Source: Flavobacteriales bacterium 33_180_T64 (GTDB lineage: Bacteria > Bacteroidota > Bacteroidia > Flavobacteriales > Flavobacteriaceae). Taken from it: DNA of 64,000 nt. Below are positions 36,549 through 44,942 of this stretch, one piece after another. The notes beneath the pieces were generated by a model that had not been told where the DNA came from, did not search any database, and saw only the letters and a list, made by a program, of their open reading frames with translations. Within the stretch, counting starts at the first letter, position 1; each line of letters opens with the position of its first letter. Where the stretch lies: the NCBI GenBank assembly GCA_002162685.1, contig MAAQ01000022.1, positions 151,717 to 215,716 of the forward strand. Reading direction: 5' to 3'. The translations under genes and the position numbers were made by a program.

Positions 36549-38111
36549 TTAGTTTACAATGATTTTCTTTATTGACGTCTGTTTACCTGAGCAAATTTTT
36601 AGCGTGTAAACACCTGCTGTAAAACCTGTTACATCAATCTGCTTTACATTATCCCTTTGATTGAGGATGACCTTTCCTAGCATATCGTAAAGCACGATAA
36701 AATCAATGTGCGCTTTAGAAGTTATATTGATATAATTTGAAGTTGGGTTTGGAGACACAATAACATTATTAACAAAAAAATTCTCTACACTCAAACTATT
36801 TTGATACACTCTCACATAGTCTATAATCATGCTACTTTGATTAAAATTAGGGTTGATCGTTCCAGCAATGCCTCCCATAGCAATATTAAGTAGTAGATAT
36901 TGATCTTCATAAAAAGGCCAAGTAGCATCATTTTTAACTGCAGGGTTATAGGTATAATATCCAACACCATCAATCAAAAACGTGATTTGATTTGGTGACC
37001 AATTAACGGAGTAGACATGAAAATTATTAGCGACATCATTAATTCCCATAGAGCTTGTATTCATTGTATTACCAGAACAACCACCACAAGGTGTATGAAG
37101 TGCACTTGACACATGATTTACAGCGCCTAAACCATGTTCCATAATATCTATTTCACCACATGCTGGCCAATTTACAGTACCAAATTGGTTATCCCAAAAT
37201 CCACCATCTTCGTTAATATTCTTTCCTAGCGTCCAAATCGCTGGCCAAGTTCCTTCTCCAAAAGGTAGTTTTGCTCGTACATCAATACGACCATAAGTAA
37301 AAGCAAATTTAGAATTCAATCGTGCCGATGTATATTGCTTAGTTTCACCTTGGTCTGTAAAATTCTCTTTAATAGCTACGATATTTAAAAATCCAATATC
37401 AACAAAAGTATTCTCTATTCTATTAGTATAATGTTGCTCTTCTCCATTAAACCAACTTCCTCCTGAAGGTAATTGCGTTTGATGAAACCAATTATTAGAA
37501 TCCACAACACCTGTATTATCAAACTCATCTGACCATACTAAATCAGTATAAATTACATCTAATACATTAGGGTCTACAGGTTCTGTTCCATCATCTATAT
37601 CATCAATTAAATAAGTTCCTGAGGTAAAATTACCTTCATCTATAAAAATGGTTAGCCGGTTGTAAGTCCCTGAAGCATTCACAGGCGAACTATCTGAACT
37701 ATAGTGTGCATTTGAAAAATCAAATGTAATCGTTATCCAATCTGAAGGCGAAGGCACATTAAAAGTTTCCTTGACTTGAACATCAGGATTTATGCCATTT
37801 TCTAATTTGATTAAAATATTATGCTGATTAGGATCAAAAGCATAAAAAGATAAAGTAATTGTTTGCTGGACATCTAAGTCAATTGACTGTGTCAAATCTA
37901 AATAATAGCCTTGAGTAGCATTAGAACCATCATTAAAAAACTGACCAACATCATTACTTGCATTTTGTGGATCTGTTTGAAACGAAAAACTACTGTTACT
38001 AAATGCTATAAAATTTTCATTAGTATCTAAAAAATCGATAGGCATTTGTTGTGAACATACGATTTGAATTACAAATAAAAACAGGAAAGTAAGCTTGCAT
38101 TTTGATCTCAT
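36549..38111 (-). CDS. T9SS-secreted GH16 glucanase (laminarinase-like)
   Basis: 520 residues with a signal peptide ending CSQQ. An N-terminal carbohydrate-binding-like domain (about 25-172) precedes the GH16 catalytic domain (about 190-437). The active site is EIDIMEHG, with nucleophile Glu320, Asp322 and acid/base Glu325. The WPAIWTLG, GRIDVRAKLPFGEGTWPA and YLLLNIAMGG motifs point to beta-1,3- or mixed-linked glucan as substrate. A T9SS type A sorting tail (VSPNPTSNYINI) closes the protein. No SusC/SusD genes are adjacent, so it is not inside a classical polysaccharide utilisation locus in this window. Confidence 0.95.
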   Translation of the reverse strand: MRSKCKLTFLFLFVIQIVCSQQMPIDFLDTNENFIAFSNSSFSFQTDPQNASNDVGQFFNDGSNATQGYYLDLTQSIDLDVQQTITLSFYAFDPNQHNILIKLENGINPDVQVKETFNVPSPSDWITITFDFSNAHYSSDSSPVNASGTYNRLTIFIDEGNFTSGTYLIDDIDDGTEPVDPNVLDVIYTDLVWSDEFDNTGVVDSNNWFHQTQLPSGGSWFNGEEQHYTNRIENTFVDIGFLNIVAIKENFTDQGETKQYTSARLNSKFAFTYGRIDVRAKLPFGEGTWPAIWTLGKNINEDGGFWDNQFGTVNWPACGEIDIMEHGLGAVNHVSSALHTPCGGCSGNTMNTSSMGINDVANNFHVYSVNWSPNQITFLIDGVGYYTYNPAVKNDATWPFYEDQYLLLNIAMGGIAGTINPNFNQSSMIIDYVRVYQNSLSVENFFVNNVIVSPNPTSNYINITSKAHIDFIVLYDMLGKVILNQRDNVKQIDVTGFTAGVYTLKICSGKQTSIKKIIVN

Positions 38112-38207
38112 AAACTTTTTTTTGAAATTTATGAATAGTAAATACTAGGCTAAAATTTTCAACCCATACAAAAACACAACAAATCACTAAATAGGAATAA
38201 ACACAAA

Positions 38208-39401
38208 CTATATTGAAGCCTTAATTGCTTCAACCATTTTAGAGGCACGTTCTTTTACCTCAGCTTCTGTCCATGATAACTTTATCAAGCATGAGATATT
38301 TCGACCTATGAAATGATCAGATTGCTCAAATGTTTTATCCTGAAGATTTGTTAAGGCTGTTTCAATTTCCGAAGATAAAGGGAATAGCGATTTCACAGTT
38401 TTAAGATGATTCCATTTTCTAATATAATGCCAATTATTATCATAATATTGAAAGCAAACATCAATACCATTAGCTTTAAATGCCTCAGAAGTTTTTCTTG
38501 CAGCATCTAAATCTGGTAGAAAGAAATTTAAAAAAGCATAACTTTCTTCGCCTCCTTTAGGCACTTTTCTAAAGGTAACTCCAGGAATTCTAGCAATAGC
38601 ATCACGAAGTATAGTGTAGTTCTTTTTTTGAAGTGCTATAAATTCTGGCAAGCGTTTTACCTGTGCTAAACCAACTGCGGCATGTAATTCTGAAATTCTA
38701 AAATTATAACCTAAAAAGGGATGTGTTTCTGCGCCTCTATCACTACCAATATGATCGTGACCATGATCACTAAAATGATCGGCATTTGTATAATATTTCT
38801 CATTATTTGTAATCACGGCTCCACCCTCACCACAGGTAATGGTTTTTACAAAGTCAAACGAAAAGCATCCTAGATCACCAATACTTCCAAGAGGTTTACC
38901 ATTATACGTTCCTCCAATAGCCTGACAGGCATCTTCAACAAGCAAGAGGTTATGTGTATTACATATATTTTGAAGCGCATTTAAATCGCCCATACTTCCA
39001 CACATTTGCACAACCATAACAGCCTTTGTTTTAGGTGTTATAGCAGCTTCTACCGCTTTTGGGTCTAGTGTGAGTGTATCATCAATATCTACAAGAATAG
39101 GAATAGCGCCTAACATTATAATAGCCTCAAAGCTTGCTACAAAAGTAAAGGTTGGCATAATAACTTCATCTCCTGCTCCAACACCAGCTGACGCTAATGC
39201 TACAGAAACAGCAGCTGTTCCACTAGACACTAATTGTACATGATTAGTTTTAAATGTTTGTGAGAGTTCGGCTTCTAATTCTTTAGCTTTCCAATGTCCT
39301 TTACGCATACCATCAAAGCCGTAACGCATTAAAACACCCGTATCTAAAACATCATTAACTTCTTTTCGCTCTAGGTCTCCAAATAGTTCAAATCCAGGCA
39401 T
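38208..39401 (-). CDS. DegT/DnrJ/EryC1/StrS family PLP aminotransferase
   Basis: 397 residues. The family transaminates nucleotide-linked keto-sugars, or related compounds, in polysaccharide and antibiotic synthesis. The PLP-binding lysine lies in FDFVKTITCGEGGAV. Other motifs are SSGTAAVSVALASAGVGAGD, MPTFTFVASFEAI, LLVEDACQAIGG and YNFRISELHAAVG. No sugar-biosynthesis genes are adjacent in this window. A thioredoxin-like gene lies 13 bp upstream on the same strand and is probably cotranscribed, which gives no clear clue to the substrate. Confidence 0.93.
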   Translation of the reverse strand: MPGFELFGDLERKEVNDVLDTGVLMRYGFDGMRKGHWKAKELEAELSQTFKTNHVQLVSSGTAAVSVALASAGVGAGDEVIMPTFTFVASFEAIIMLGAIPILVDIDDTLTLDPKAVEAAITPKTKAVMVVQMCGSMGDLNALQNICNTHNLLLVEDACQAIGGTYNGKPLGSIGDLGCFSFDFVKTITCGEGGAVITNNEKYYTNADHFSDHGHDHIGSDRGAETHPFLGYNFRISELHAAVGLAQVKRLPEFIALQKKNYTILRDAIARIPGVTFRKVPKGGEESYAFLNFFLPDLDAARKTSEAFKANGIDVCFQYYDNNWHYIRKWNHLKTVKSLFPLSSEIETALTNLQDKTFEQSDHFIGRNISCLIKLSWTEAEVKERASKMVEAIKASI

Positions 39402-39414
39402 CGTATATTACAAA

Positions 39415-39831
39415 TTAAAGATTAGCATTCAATAAAGTCAAAAACGCAGTAATGTTTTCTGGCGTCATATCAACTAAAGGTTCTAAAATTGTATTACCGT
39501 ATTTATCTATTAATGCTAAACCTGGAGCAGACGTTTGTTTCGTATAATGAATTCCTAAACGCACATTATAAGATTGTACATTAGAAATGTCTAGTTTTAA
39601 AAGGATCACCTTTTGCTCAATACTCCTATAGACTTTAGAAGCAAAAAACTCTTTATTTAAAACCGATAAACCTTCAGTTTTCTGGTTATTGGTAACAAAA
39701 GCTAATATTGGTTTATTTTGAGTTTTTGAAAGTTCCAATGCTACTTTATTATCTGTAATCCAATTTGATTGCTCTTGGGCAGATATTTGAAACGTAAATG
39801 CTAATAGTAAAATGAATATTATTTTTTTCAT
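39415..39831 (-). CDS. exported thioredoxin-like protein lacking CXXC
   Basis: 138 residues with a signal peptide (IIFILLLAFTFQISAQ). The fold follows thioredoxin: ALELSKTQNKPILAFVTN, VILLKLDISN, TSAPGLALIDKYGNTI and a terminal helix. At the position of the CXXC motif it has TNNQKTEG instead, so a disulfide-exchange role is unlikely. The cis-proline (SAP) is kept. It shares a transcript with the DegT aminotransferase; function unknown. Confidence 0.82.
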   Translation of the reverse strand: MKKIIFILLLAFTFQISAQEQSNWITDNKVALELSKTQNKPILAFVTNNQKTEGLSVLNKEFFASKVYRSIEQKVILLKLDISNVQSYNVRLGIHYTKQTSAPGLALIDKYGNTILEPLVDMTPENITAFLTLLNANL

Positions 39832-39913
39832 TGTATTTTAAATATTGGCGAAACATATCGCAGTTATAACGGAAACAAATATAATTAAATCAAAATATAT
39901 GAAAAGCTTTTAA

Positions 39914-40543
39914 CTACATTTCTATAATGGCTTGGCCGAGTTGTTTTCTTACTTTTTTTAAATCTGCAAACATATCATCTTTGGCTCTATAACCTACAGG
40001 TAATAATAATACCGATTTTAGATTTTTATTGTGTAAATCTAATACGTCATCATATGCTATTGGATCAAAACCTTCCATAGGGCAAGAATCTACCTTTTCA
40101 AAGGCACAAACGGCCATCAAATTCCCTAAAGCAATATAGGCTTGTTTTTTAGACCATTCTTGACGCTCTTCAATCGTTTTTGTTTTCATTATTTGTTTCA
40201 AATCCTCTCTAAACGGTTCTAAAATAGTGTCTGGAGTAGCTCTAATAGCTTTAACATTACTAAAATGCTGATCTATATCTTTATCTGAAATATCTTTTTG
40301 AACACAAATAGCGAGTAAATGTGAGGCTTCCAAAACTTGTTTTTGATGAAAGGAATGTTGCACTAATGCTTCACGCACCTTTTTATCTTTTATAACTAAT
40401 AAACGTATTGTTTGCAATCCGAAAGACGTTGCAGTTAAATTGAAAGCTTGTTTTATAATTTCAAGCTTCTCTTCTGAAAGTATTTGATTAGGATCGAATT
40501 TTTTTGTGGCATATCGCCATTTTAATTTATCTATAGTAGTCAT
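39914..40543 (-). CDS. nitroreductase family NAD(P)H-dependent oxidoreductase
   Basis: 209 residues, an NfsB/dihydropteridine reductase-like FMN flavoprotein. FMN-binding features are the N-terminal RYATKKFDPN, the TATSFGLQTIRLLVI segment, the IALGNLMAVCAFEKVDSCPMEG central region and VLLLPVGYRAKDD near the C-terminus. It would reduce nitroaromatics, quinones or flavins in the cytoplasm. The gene stands alone, divergent from tRNA-Ser. Confidence 0.92.
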   Translation of the reverse strand: MTTIDKLKWRYATKKFDPNQILSEEKLEIIKQAFNLTATSFGLQTIRLLVIKDKKVREALVQHSFHQKQVLEASHLLAICVQKDISDKDIDQHFSNVKAIRATPDTILEPFREDLKQIMKTKTIEERQEWSKKQAYIALGNLMAVCAFEKVDSCPMEGFDPIAYDDVLDLHNKNLKSVLLLPVGYRAKDDMFADLKKVRKQLGQAIIEM

Positions 40544-40652
40544 TTAGTCTCATTCTTTCTGCAAAAATAAGACTAGAAATGACATCAAACACCTGTTCTA
40601 CAATAAAATAATTCTATAGTGGTATTAATTCCTAAAAAAAAGAGGTTTTTTA

Positions 40653-40684
40653 TTTGAAAGAAATAAAAAAGGGTTCTATATTTG
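40653..40684 (+). promoter_or_regulatory. consensus promoter of tRNA-Ser
   Basis: TTTG at 40653-40656, a 20-bp spacer, and TATATTTG at 40677-40684: a full match to the Bacteroidota consensus. The transcript would start near 40691, about 28 nt before the tRNA. Confidence 0.75.
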
Positions 40685-40718
40685 CATCCGCATTCAGGGA
40701 ATACCTGATGAGACACTT

Positions 40719-40803
40719 GGAGAATTGGCAGAGTGGTCGAATGCGGCAGTCTTGAAAACTGTTGAGGGTCACACCTCCGGGGGTTCGAATCCCTCATTCT
40801 CCG
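40719..40803 (+). tRNA. tRNA-Ser (anticodon TGA)
   Basis: An 85-nt class II tRNA. Acceptor GGAGAAT pairs with ATTCTCC, discriminator G. The anticodon stem GCAGT/ACTGT holds the loop CTTGAAA with anticodon TGA. A long variable arm (GAGGGTCACACCTC) and the T arm GGGGG-TTCGAAT-CCCTC follow. CCA is not encoded. Confidence 0.96.
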
Positions 40804-40810
40804 CAAAAAA

Positions 40811-40836
40811 CCACAACAAATGTTGTGGTTTTTGTT
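40811..40836 (+). terminator. terminator of tRNA-Ser
   Basis: CCACAACA-AA-TGTTGTGG hairpin starting 7 bp after the tRNA, followed by TTTTTGTTTTT. Confidence 0.9.
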
Positions 40837-40970
40837 TTTATTAATAGTCTTAACGTTTTGACCTATATTATTACTAGTGTCTTAGCTACTACTTACTTAT
40901 TAAATCTAATATTAATAGATCAAGTTACAAAATAATATAACATTAGTAAGCGACTACAATACAGTAAAAT

Positions 40971-40998
40971 AAAAGCCATAATTAATATCATGGCTTTT
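40971..40998 (-). terminator. terminator of the BspA-like gene
   Basis: AAAAGCCAT pairs with ATGGCTTTT around a 10-nt loop, 32 bp after the stop of the minus-strand gene. Confidence 0.65.
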
Positions 40999-41030
40999 GC
41001 TAATTCTAAATTATCTTAAATTAAGAAACC

Positions 41031-44000
41031 TCATTTTTTAATGAGCTTAACTGTTTTTGTTGATTTTCTGACTTTTAGTTTAACAAGGTAAATACCTGCA
41101 CTCAAATTAAAGACATCGATAGGTTCATTAAAATAATCTTGCTTTCTTATAATTTCTCTTCCATTGATATCATAGATTATTAAACTTACAGGTTCTTTTA
41201 AGCCACTTACATAGAATACTTCAGTACTAGGGTTTGGGTATAACAGAATATTGTTTAACTGAATATCGTCAATTCCTAAAGTCGCACATGCACCTCCATC
41301 TATTATCGTCCAACTATCATTATCAATCATATTTTGTCTTGCAGTTTCAGCTTGTACCGTACAATATTGTGAATTACCTCCATCAAATGATCTACCCGAT
41401 ACTAGATTTTGTGCGTCCCAACCTGTTAATAAAGCTTCGTAATTTGTTGTTGATAAAGTGACATCGGTAAACATAAAAGCAAAATCGTTTACCTTTTCTA
41501 CATTCCATCCTCCTAAGTTTTGATCAAAACTTGTTGCTTGATAAAACATAGCAAACATATTTGTTACTTCTGAAGTGTTCCATAAACTAATGTCTTGATT
41601 AAAGGCAGTGGCTTGATTAAACATAAAATCCATGTTTGTTACGTTAGCCGTATTCCATGTACCAATGTCTTGGTTAAAAACAGCAGCTTTATAAAACATA
41701 TCGGTCATATTTGTTACCTTAGATGTATTCCAATATAATGACTGCCCTCCATTATTAAAAGCCGTAGCAAAAGAGAACATTCTAGACATATTATTTACCT
41801 CTCCTGTATCCCAATCTCCTATATATTGGTTAAATGCCGCAGCATCTAGAAACATATTCGACATGGTTGTTACCTTAGTAGTATTCCATGAACCAATGTC
41901 TTGGTTGAAAGCAGTGGCTCTAATAAACATAAAAGACATCTCAGTCACATTTCCAGTATTCCATGAACCAATGTCTTGATTAAAAACAGTCGACTCATAA
42001 AACATAAATGACATATCTGTTACTTTGGTTGTATTCCAATTCAATGGTTGCCCGCCGTTATTAAAAGCTGTGGCATCAAAAAACAAACTAGCCATATTTA
42101 TTACCTCTCCAGTATCCCAATCTCCAATATCTTGATTGAAATTTGTAGCATGGCGAAACATATATCTCATATTTGTCACGTTAGATAAATCTGGTGTATC
42201 TATAGCATTCCCTACCAAATTTGATGCTCCATAAAATGCTTTTCCCATAGATTTCCATGGGTTTGTGCCCCATTGTTCTACAGTTTGTATTTTTTCCTTA
42301 TCGCCAGAATTATTAAAATAAATCTGAGGAAAACTACCCCGTATTGCCACAGTGTATGTACCTGCTGTAGCATATTCATGTGTAACATTGTCGGTTTGAT
42401 TTATAGAACCCGCAATAAATGTTGTACCGTCGTAATTCCAGTCTACATCATAATTATACCCAGTTCCAGTAGTTGGAATGGTAATGAATTCATTGTCAGT
42501 TGTTGTTTGCCAAGTTGTAACGAAATAATTACTTGTAGAACATACCTCTCCTCCATCTGCGATAAATGTCCAAGCATGTGTAATATCCAAGTCATTTCTG
42601 GCATTGGAACCGTTACAATATGTACTTGTACCACCATGAAATATAATTCCCGATGGAATATCGTCAAAACCATCATCCTCAACCCCACTACTATCCATAG
42701 CCCAACCTATCAGCAAGGCATCGTAATTTACCAAAGTCAATTCGACACCATTGAACATTTCTTCCATGCTTGTAACATCAGTAATATCCCATCCGCCTAG
42801 ATTCTGATCAAAGATTGTTGCACCATAAAACATATAACCCATATTGGTTACATTAGATACATCCCATTGACTAATATCCTGATTGAAGTTTGTTACCCCT
42901 GAGAACATCTCTCCCATATTGGTCACACTACTTACATCCCAACTTCCAATGTCTTGATTAAAGTTAATTGCGTTGGAGAACATAGCGCCCATATTGGTTA
43001 CATTACTCACATCCCAACTTCCAATATCTTGATTGAAGATTGTTGAATTAAACAACGAACTCATATTGGTCACATTGGAAACATCCCAGTTCGAAAAATC
43101 TGCGTTTATGTTGGTTGCTTCATAAAACGTACCATGCATACTTGTAACATTAGACAAGTCTGGAACATCTGTGGCAGTTATGATGAGATTACTACAATCA
43201 TAAAAAGCCAACTTCATAGAAGACCATGGATTCGTACCCCATTGTTCTACCGTCAGGATTTTATCTCTATCCAATCCATTTGCAAAATACATTTGAGGAA
43301 AACTCCCTCGGATTGCCACCGAATATATTCCCGCTGTAGCATATTCATGTGAAGCATCTACTGTTTGATTTAAAGAAGTTGGATTATATGTAATACCGTC
43401 ATAATTCCAATCTACATCGTAATTGTATCCCTCGGTTGTAGTTGGAACGGTAATGGTTTCATTGTCAGTTGTCGTTTGCCAAGTAGTCACAAAATAATTG
43501 CTCGCCGTACATGCTTGTCCTCCATCGGTAGTAAAGGTCCATGCATGTGTGGTATCCAATTCGTTTTTGGCATTAGCGCCATTACAGTAGGTACTACTTC
43601 CTCCATGAAACGTAAGACCCATTGGAATATCGTCAATATTATCGCTTAGAGTTCCACTATTATCAGTTGCCCAACCTATTAATAATGCATCATAATTTTC
43701 TGTAGATAATGTTGCCCCAATAAACATAAAAGAACAGTCGGATACACTTTGTACATTCCATTTTCCAATATTTTGATCAAAAGCTGTCGCTTCATAAAAC
43801 ATTAGAGACATGTCTGTTACTTTTCCGGTAGTCCATGAACCAATATCTTGGTTAAATGATGAAGCCAGATAAAACATAGATGACATATTTATGACCTTAT
43901 TTGTATCCCATAAACCAATGTTTTGGTTAAAAGCGGTAGCGCCACCAAACATTTCACCCATATTTATTACATTAGCTGTATCCCATGATCCAATGTCTTG

Positions 44001-44630
44001 ATTAAAAGCTGTAGCTTGATGAAACATATAAGACATATCTATTACCTCTTCTGTAATCCATGTGCCAATATCTTGATTAAAAGTTGTAGCTTGTATAAAC
44101 ATTGCTGACATATCTGTTATGTTAGCCGTATTCCAACCTCCAATATCTTGATTAAAAGCTTGAGCATAGCCAAACATTAACCTCATACTCATTACGTTAG
44201 ATAAATTTGGTATATCAGTTGCGTTTCCAATCAGATTTGATGCTCCATAAAAAGCATTTTCCATTGAAGTCCAAGTACCAGTTCCCCATTGATCTATAGA
44301 GATGATTTTATCTTTATCAGGATGAAAATTCATATAAATACGAGGAAAACTACCTCGTATTGCTACCATATATTCACCTTCGTTATCTGTACCGTAATCA
44401 TGGGTTGGTGAAACATCTGTTGTGATTGTCTCATCACTAACAAAGATTCCATCATAATCCCAATCTATCTCATAATTATACGTTTCTCCTAAAAAAGTCG
44501 GAATCGTAATTGATGTATTGTTTGATGTTCCTGAATTATCAGTTTTCCAAGTAGTAATAAATTCATCTTGTGCATTTATATTAAATAAGCACAATAAAAA
44601 TAGTCCTAATGATAGTGTTACTTTTCTCAT
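41031..44630 (-). CDS. T9SS-secreted BspA-like surface protein with DUF285 repeats
   Basis: 1,199 residues with a signal peptide ([15 protein letters not shown]) and a T9SS tail ([12 protein letters not shown]). It contains three large modules (about 20-372, 375-720, 725-1120). Each opens with a PKD-like stretch ([28 protein letters not shown]), runs through DUF285 repeats of about 24 residues ([14 protein letters not shown]) and closes with a YDALL.GW / FHGG.S.YC cap. DUF285 repeats form elongated solenoids on surface and adhesion proteins. It is probably a surface adhesin or binding protein. Two membrane-bound regulators are encoded just upstream. Confidence 0.93.
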   Translation of the reverse strand: MRKVTLSLGLFLLCLFNINAQDEFITTWKTDNSGTSNNTSITIPTFLGETYNYEIDWDYDGIFVSDETITTDVSPTHDYGTDNEGEYMVAIRGSFPRIYMNFHPDKDKIISIDQWGTGTWTSMENAFYGASNLIGNATDIPNLSNVMSMRLMFGYAQAFNQDIGGWNTANITDMSAMFIQATTFNQDIGTWITEEVIDMSYMFHQATAFNQDIGSWDTANVINMGEMFGGATAFNQNIGLWDTNKVINMSSMFYLASSFNQDIGSWTTGKVTDMSLMFYEATAFDQNIGKWNVQSVSDCSFMFIGATLSTENYDALLIGWATDNSGTLSDNIDDIPMGLTFHGGSSTYCNGANAKNELDTTHAWTFTTDGGQACTASNYFVTTWQTTTDNETITVPTTTEGYNYDVDWNYDGITYNPTSLNQTVDASHEYATAGIYSVAIRGSFPQMYFANGLDRDKILTVEQWGTNPWSSMKLAFYDCSNLIITATDVPDLSNVTSMHGTFYEATNINADFSNWDVSNVTNMSSLFNSTIFNQDIGSWDVSNVTNMGAMFSNAINFNQDIGSWDVSSVTNMGEMFSGVTNFNQDISQWDVSNVTNMGYMFYGATIFDQNLGGWDITDVTSMEEMFNGVELTLVNYDALLIGWAMDSSGVEDDGFDDIPSGIIFHGGTSTYCNGSNARNDLDITHAWTFIADGGEVCSTSNYFVTTWQTTTDNEFITIPTTGTGYNYDVDWNYDGTTFIAGSINQTDNVTHEYATAGTYTVAIRGSFPQIYFNNSGDKEKIQTVEQWGTNPWKSMGKAFYGASNLVGNAIDTPDLSNVTNMRYMFRHATNFNQDIGDWDTGEVINMASLFFDATAFNNGGQPLNWNTTKVTDMSFMFYESTVFNQDIGSWNTGNVTEMSFMFIRATAFNQDIGSWNTTKVTTMSNMFLDAAAFNQYIGDWDTGEVNNMSRMFSFATAFNNGGQSLYWNTSKVTNMTDMFYKAAVFNQDIGTWNTANVTNMDFMFNQATAFNQDISLWNTSEVTNMFAMFYQATSFDQNLGGWNVEKVNDFAFMFTDVTLSTTNYEALLTGWDAQNLVSGRSFDGGNSQYCTVQAETARQNMIDNDSWTIIDGGACATLGIDDIQLNNILLYPNPSTEVFYVSGLKEPVSLIIYDINGREIIRKQDYFNEPIDVFNLSAGIYLVKLKVRKSTKTVKLIKK

Positions 44631-44775
44631 TTTGTAGTTTTTCCCCCTTTGTTAGTTGTTCTTTTTCTAATTTTTTTAATTCATTTAATTCTTGCTCCAA
44701 ACGCTTATTTTGAGCTTGTATTTTTTTGTGAGTTGAACTCATAAATACTTCTTTTAAGAATTTGATAATATTCAA
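44581..44775 (-). CDS. possible small coiled-coil protein overlapping the BspA-like gene
   Basis: 64 codons (or 53 from the ATG at 44742). The middle is strongly coiled-coil ([20 protein letters not shown]) and the C-terminus is hydrophobic ([10 protein letters not shown]). It overlaps the start of the BspA-like gene by 50 bp in another frame. A perfect -7 box lies 46 bp upstream, so the frame would be on the transcript. It has no recognisable family; chance or a leader ORF are equally possible. Confidence 0.3.
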   Translation of the reverse strand: MNIIKFLKEVFMSSTHKKIQAQNKRLEQELNELKKLEKEQLTKGEKLQNEKSNTIIRTIFIVLI

Positions 44776-44820
44776 TATCTGCTGAATTAAATGTATTACT
44801 GTTACTAATTAAATCGAAAA

Positions 44821-44828
44821 CAAATGTA
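44821..44828 (-). promoter_or_regulatory. -7 promoter box upstream of the BspA-like gene
   Basis: TACATTTG on the minus strand, a perfect TAnnTTTG. A weak -33 (ATTG) lies 22 bp upstream at 44851-44854. It would start a transcript near 44814, covering the small coiled-coil frame and the BspA-like gene. Apart from this box and the small frame, the 312 bp between the two large genes shows only AT-rich sequence. Confidence 0.5.
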
Positions 44829-44942
44829 TAGTGGGTTTAATGAAAAAAAACAATTTTCATCATAGACAAATTATGAACAAAGTAATTTTTATAGACTACA
44901 AACGACTGTTTTACAGTATTTTAAAATTATTTTTAAAAACCT

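Noticed and set aside
40585..40806. 73-codon minus-strand frame through tRNA-Ser
   Set aside because: It is the antisense of the tRNA and its promoter; the RMRDSNPRRCDPQQF type of peptide is a well-known artefact of tRNA-Ser loci.
42273..42800. 175-codon plus-strand frame inside the BspA-like gene
   Set aside because: Cysteine-rich antisense shadow of the repeated minus-strand gene, whose signal peptide, repeats and sorting tail are clear.
41031..44630. CRISPR-like regular repeats
   Set aside because: The 72-75 bp periodicity is codon-based DUF285 protein repetition inside one open frame, without conserved palindromic repeats or unique spacers.
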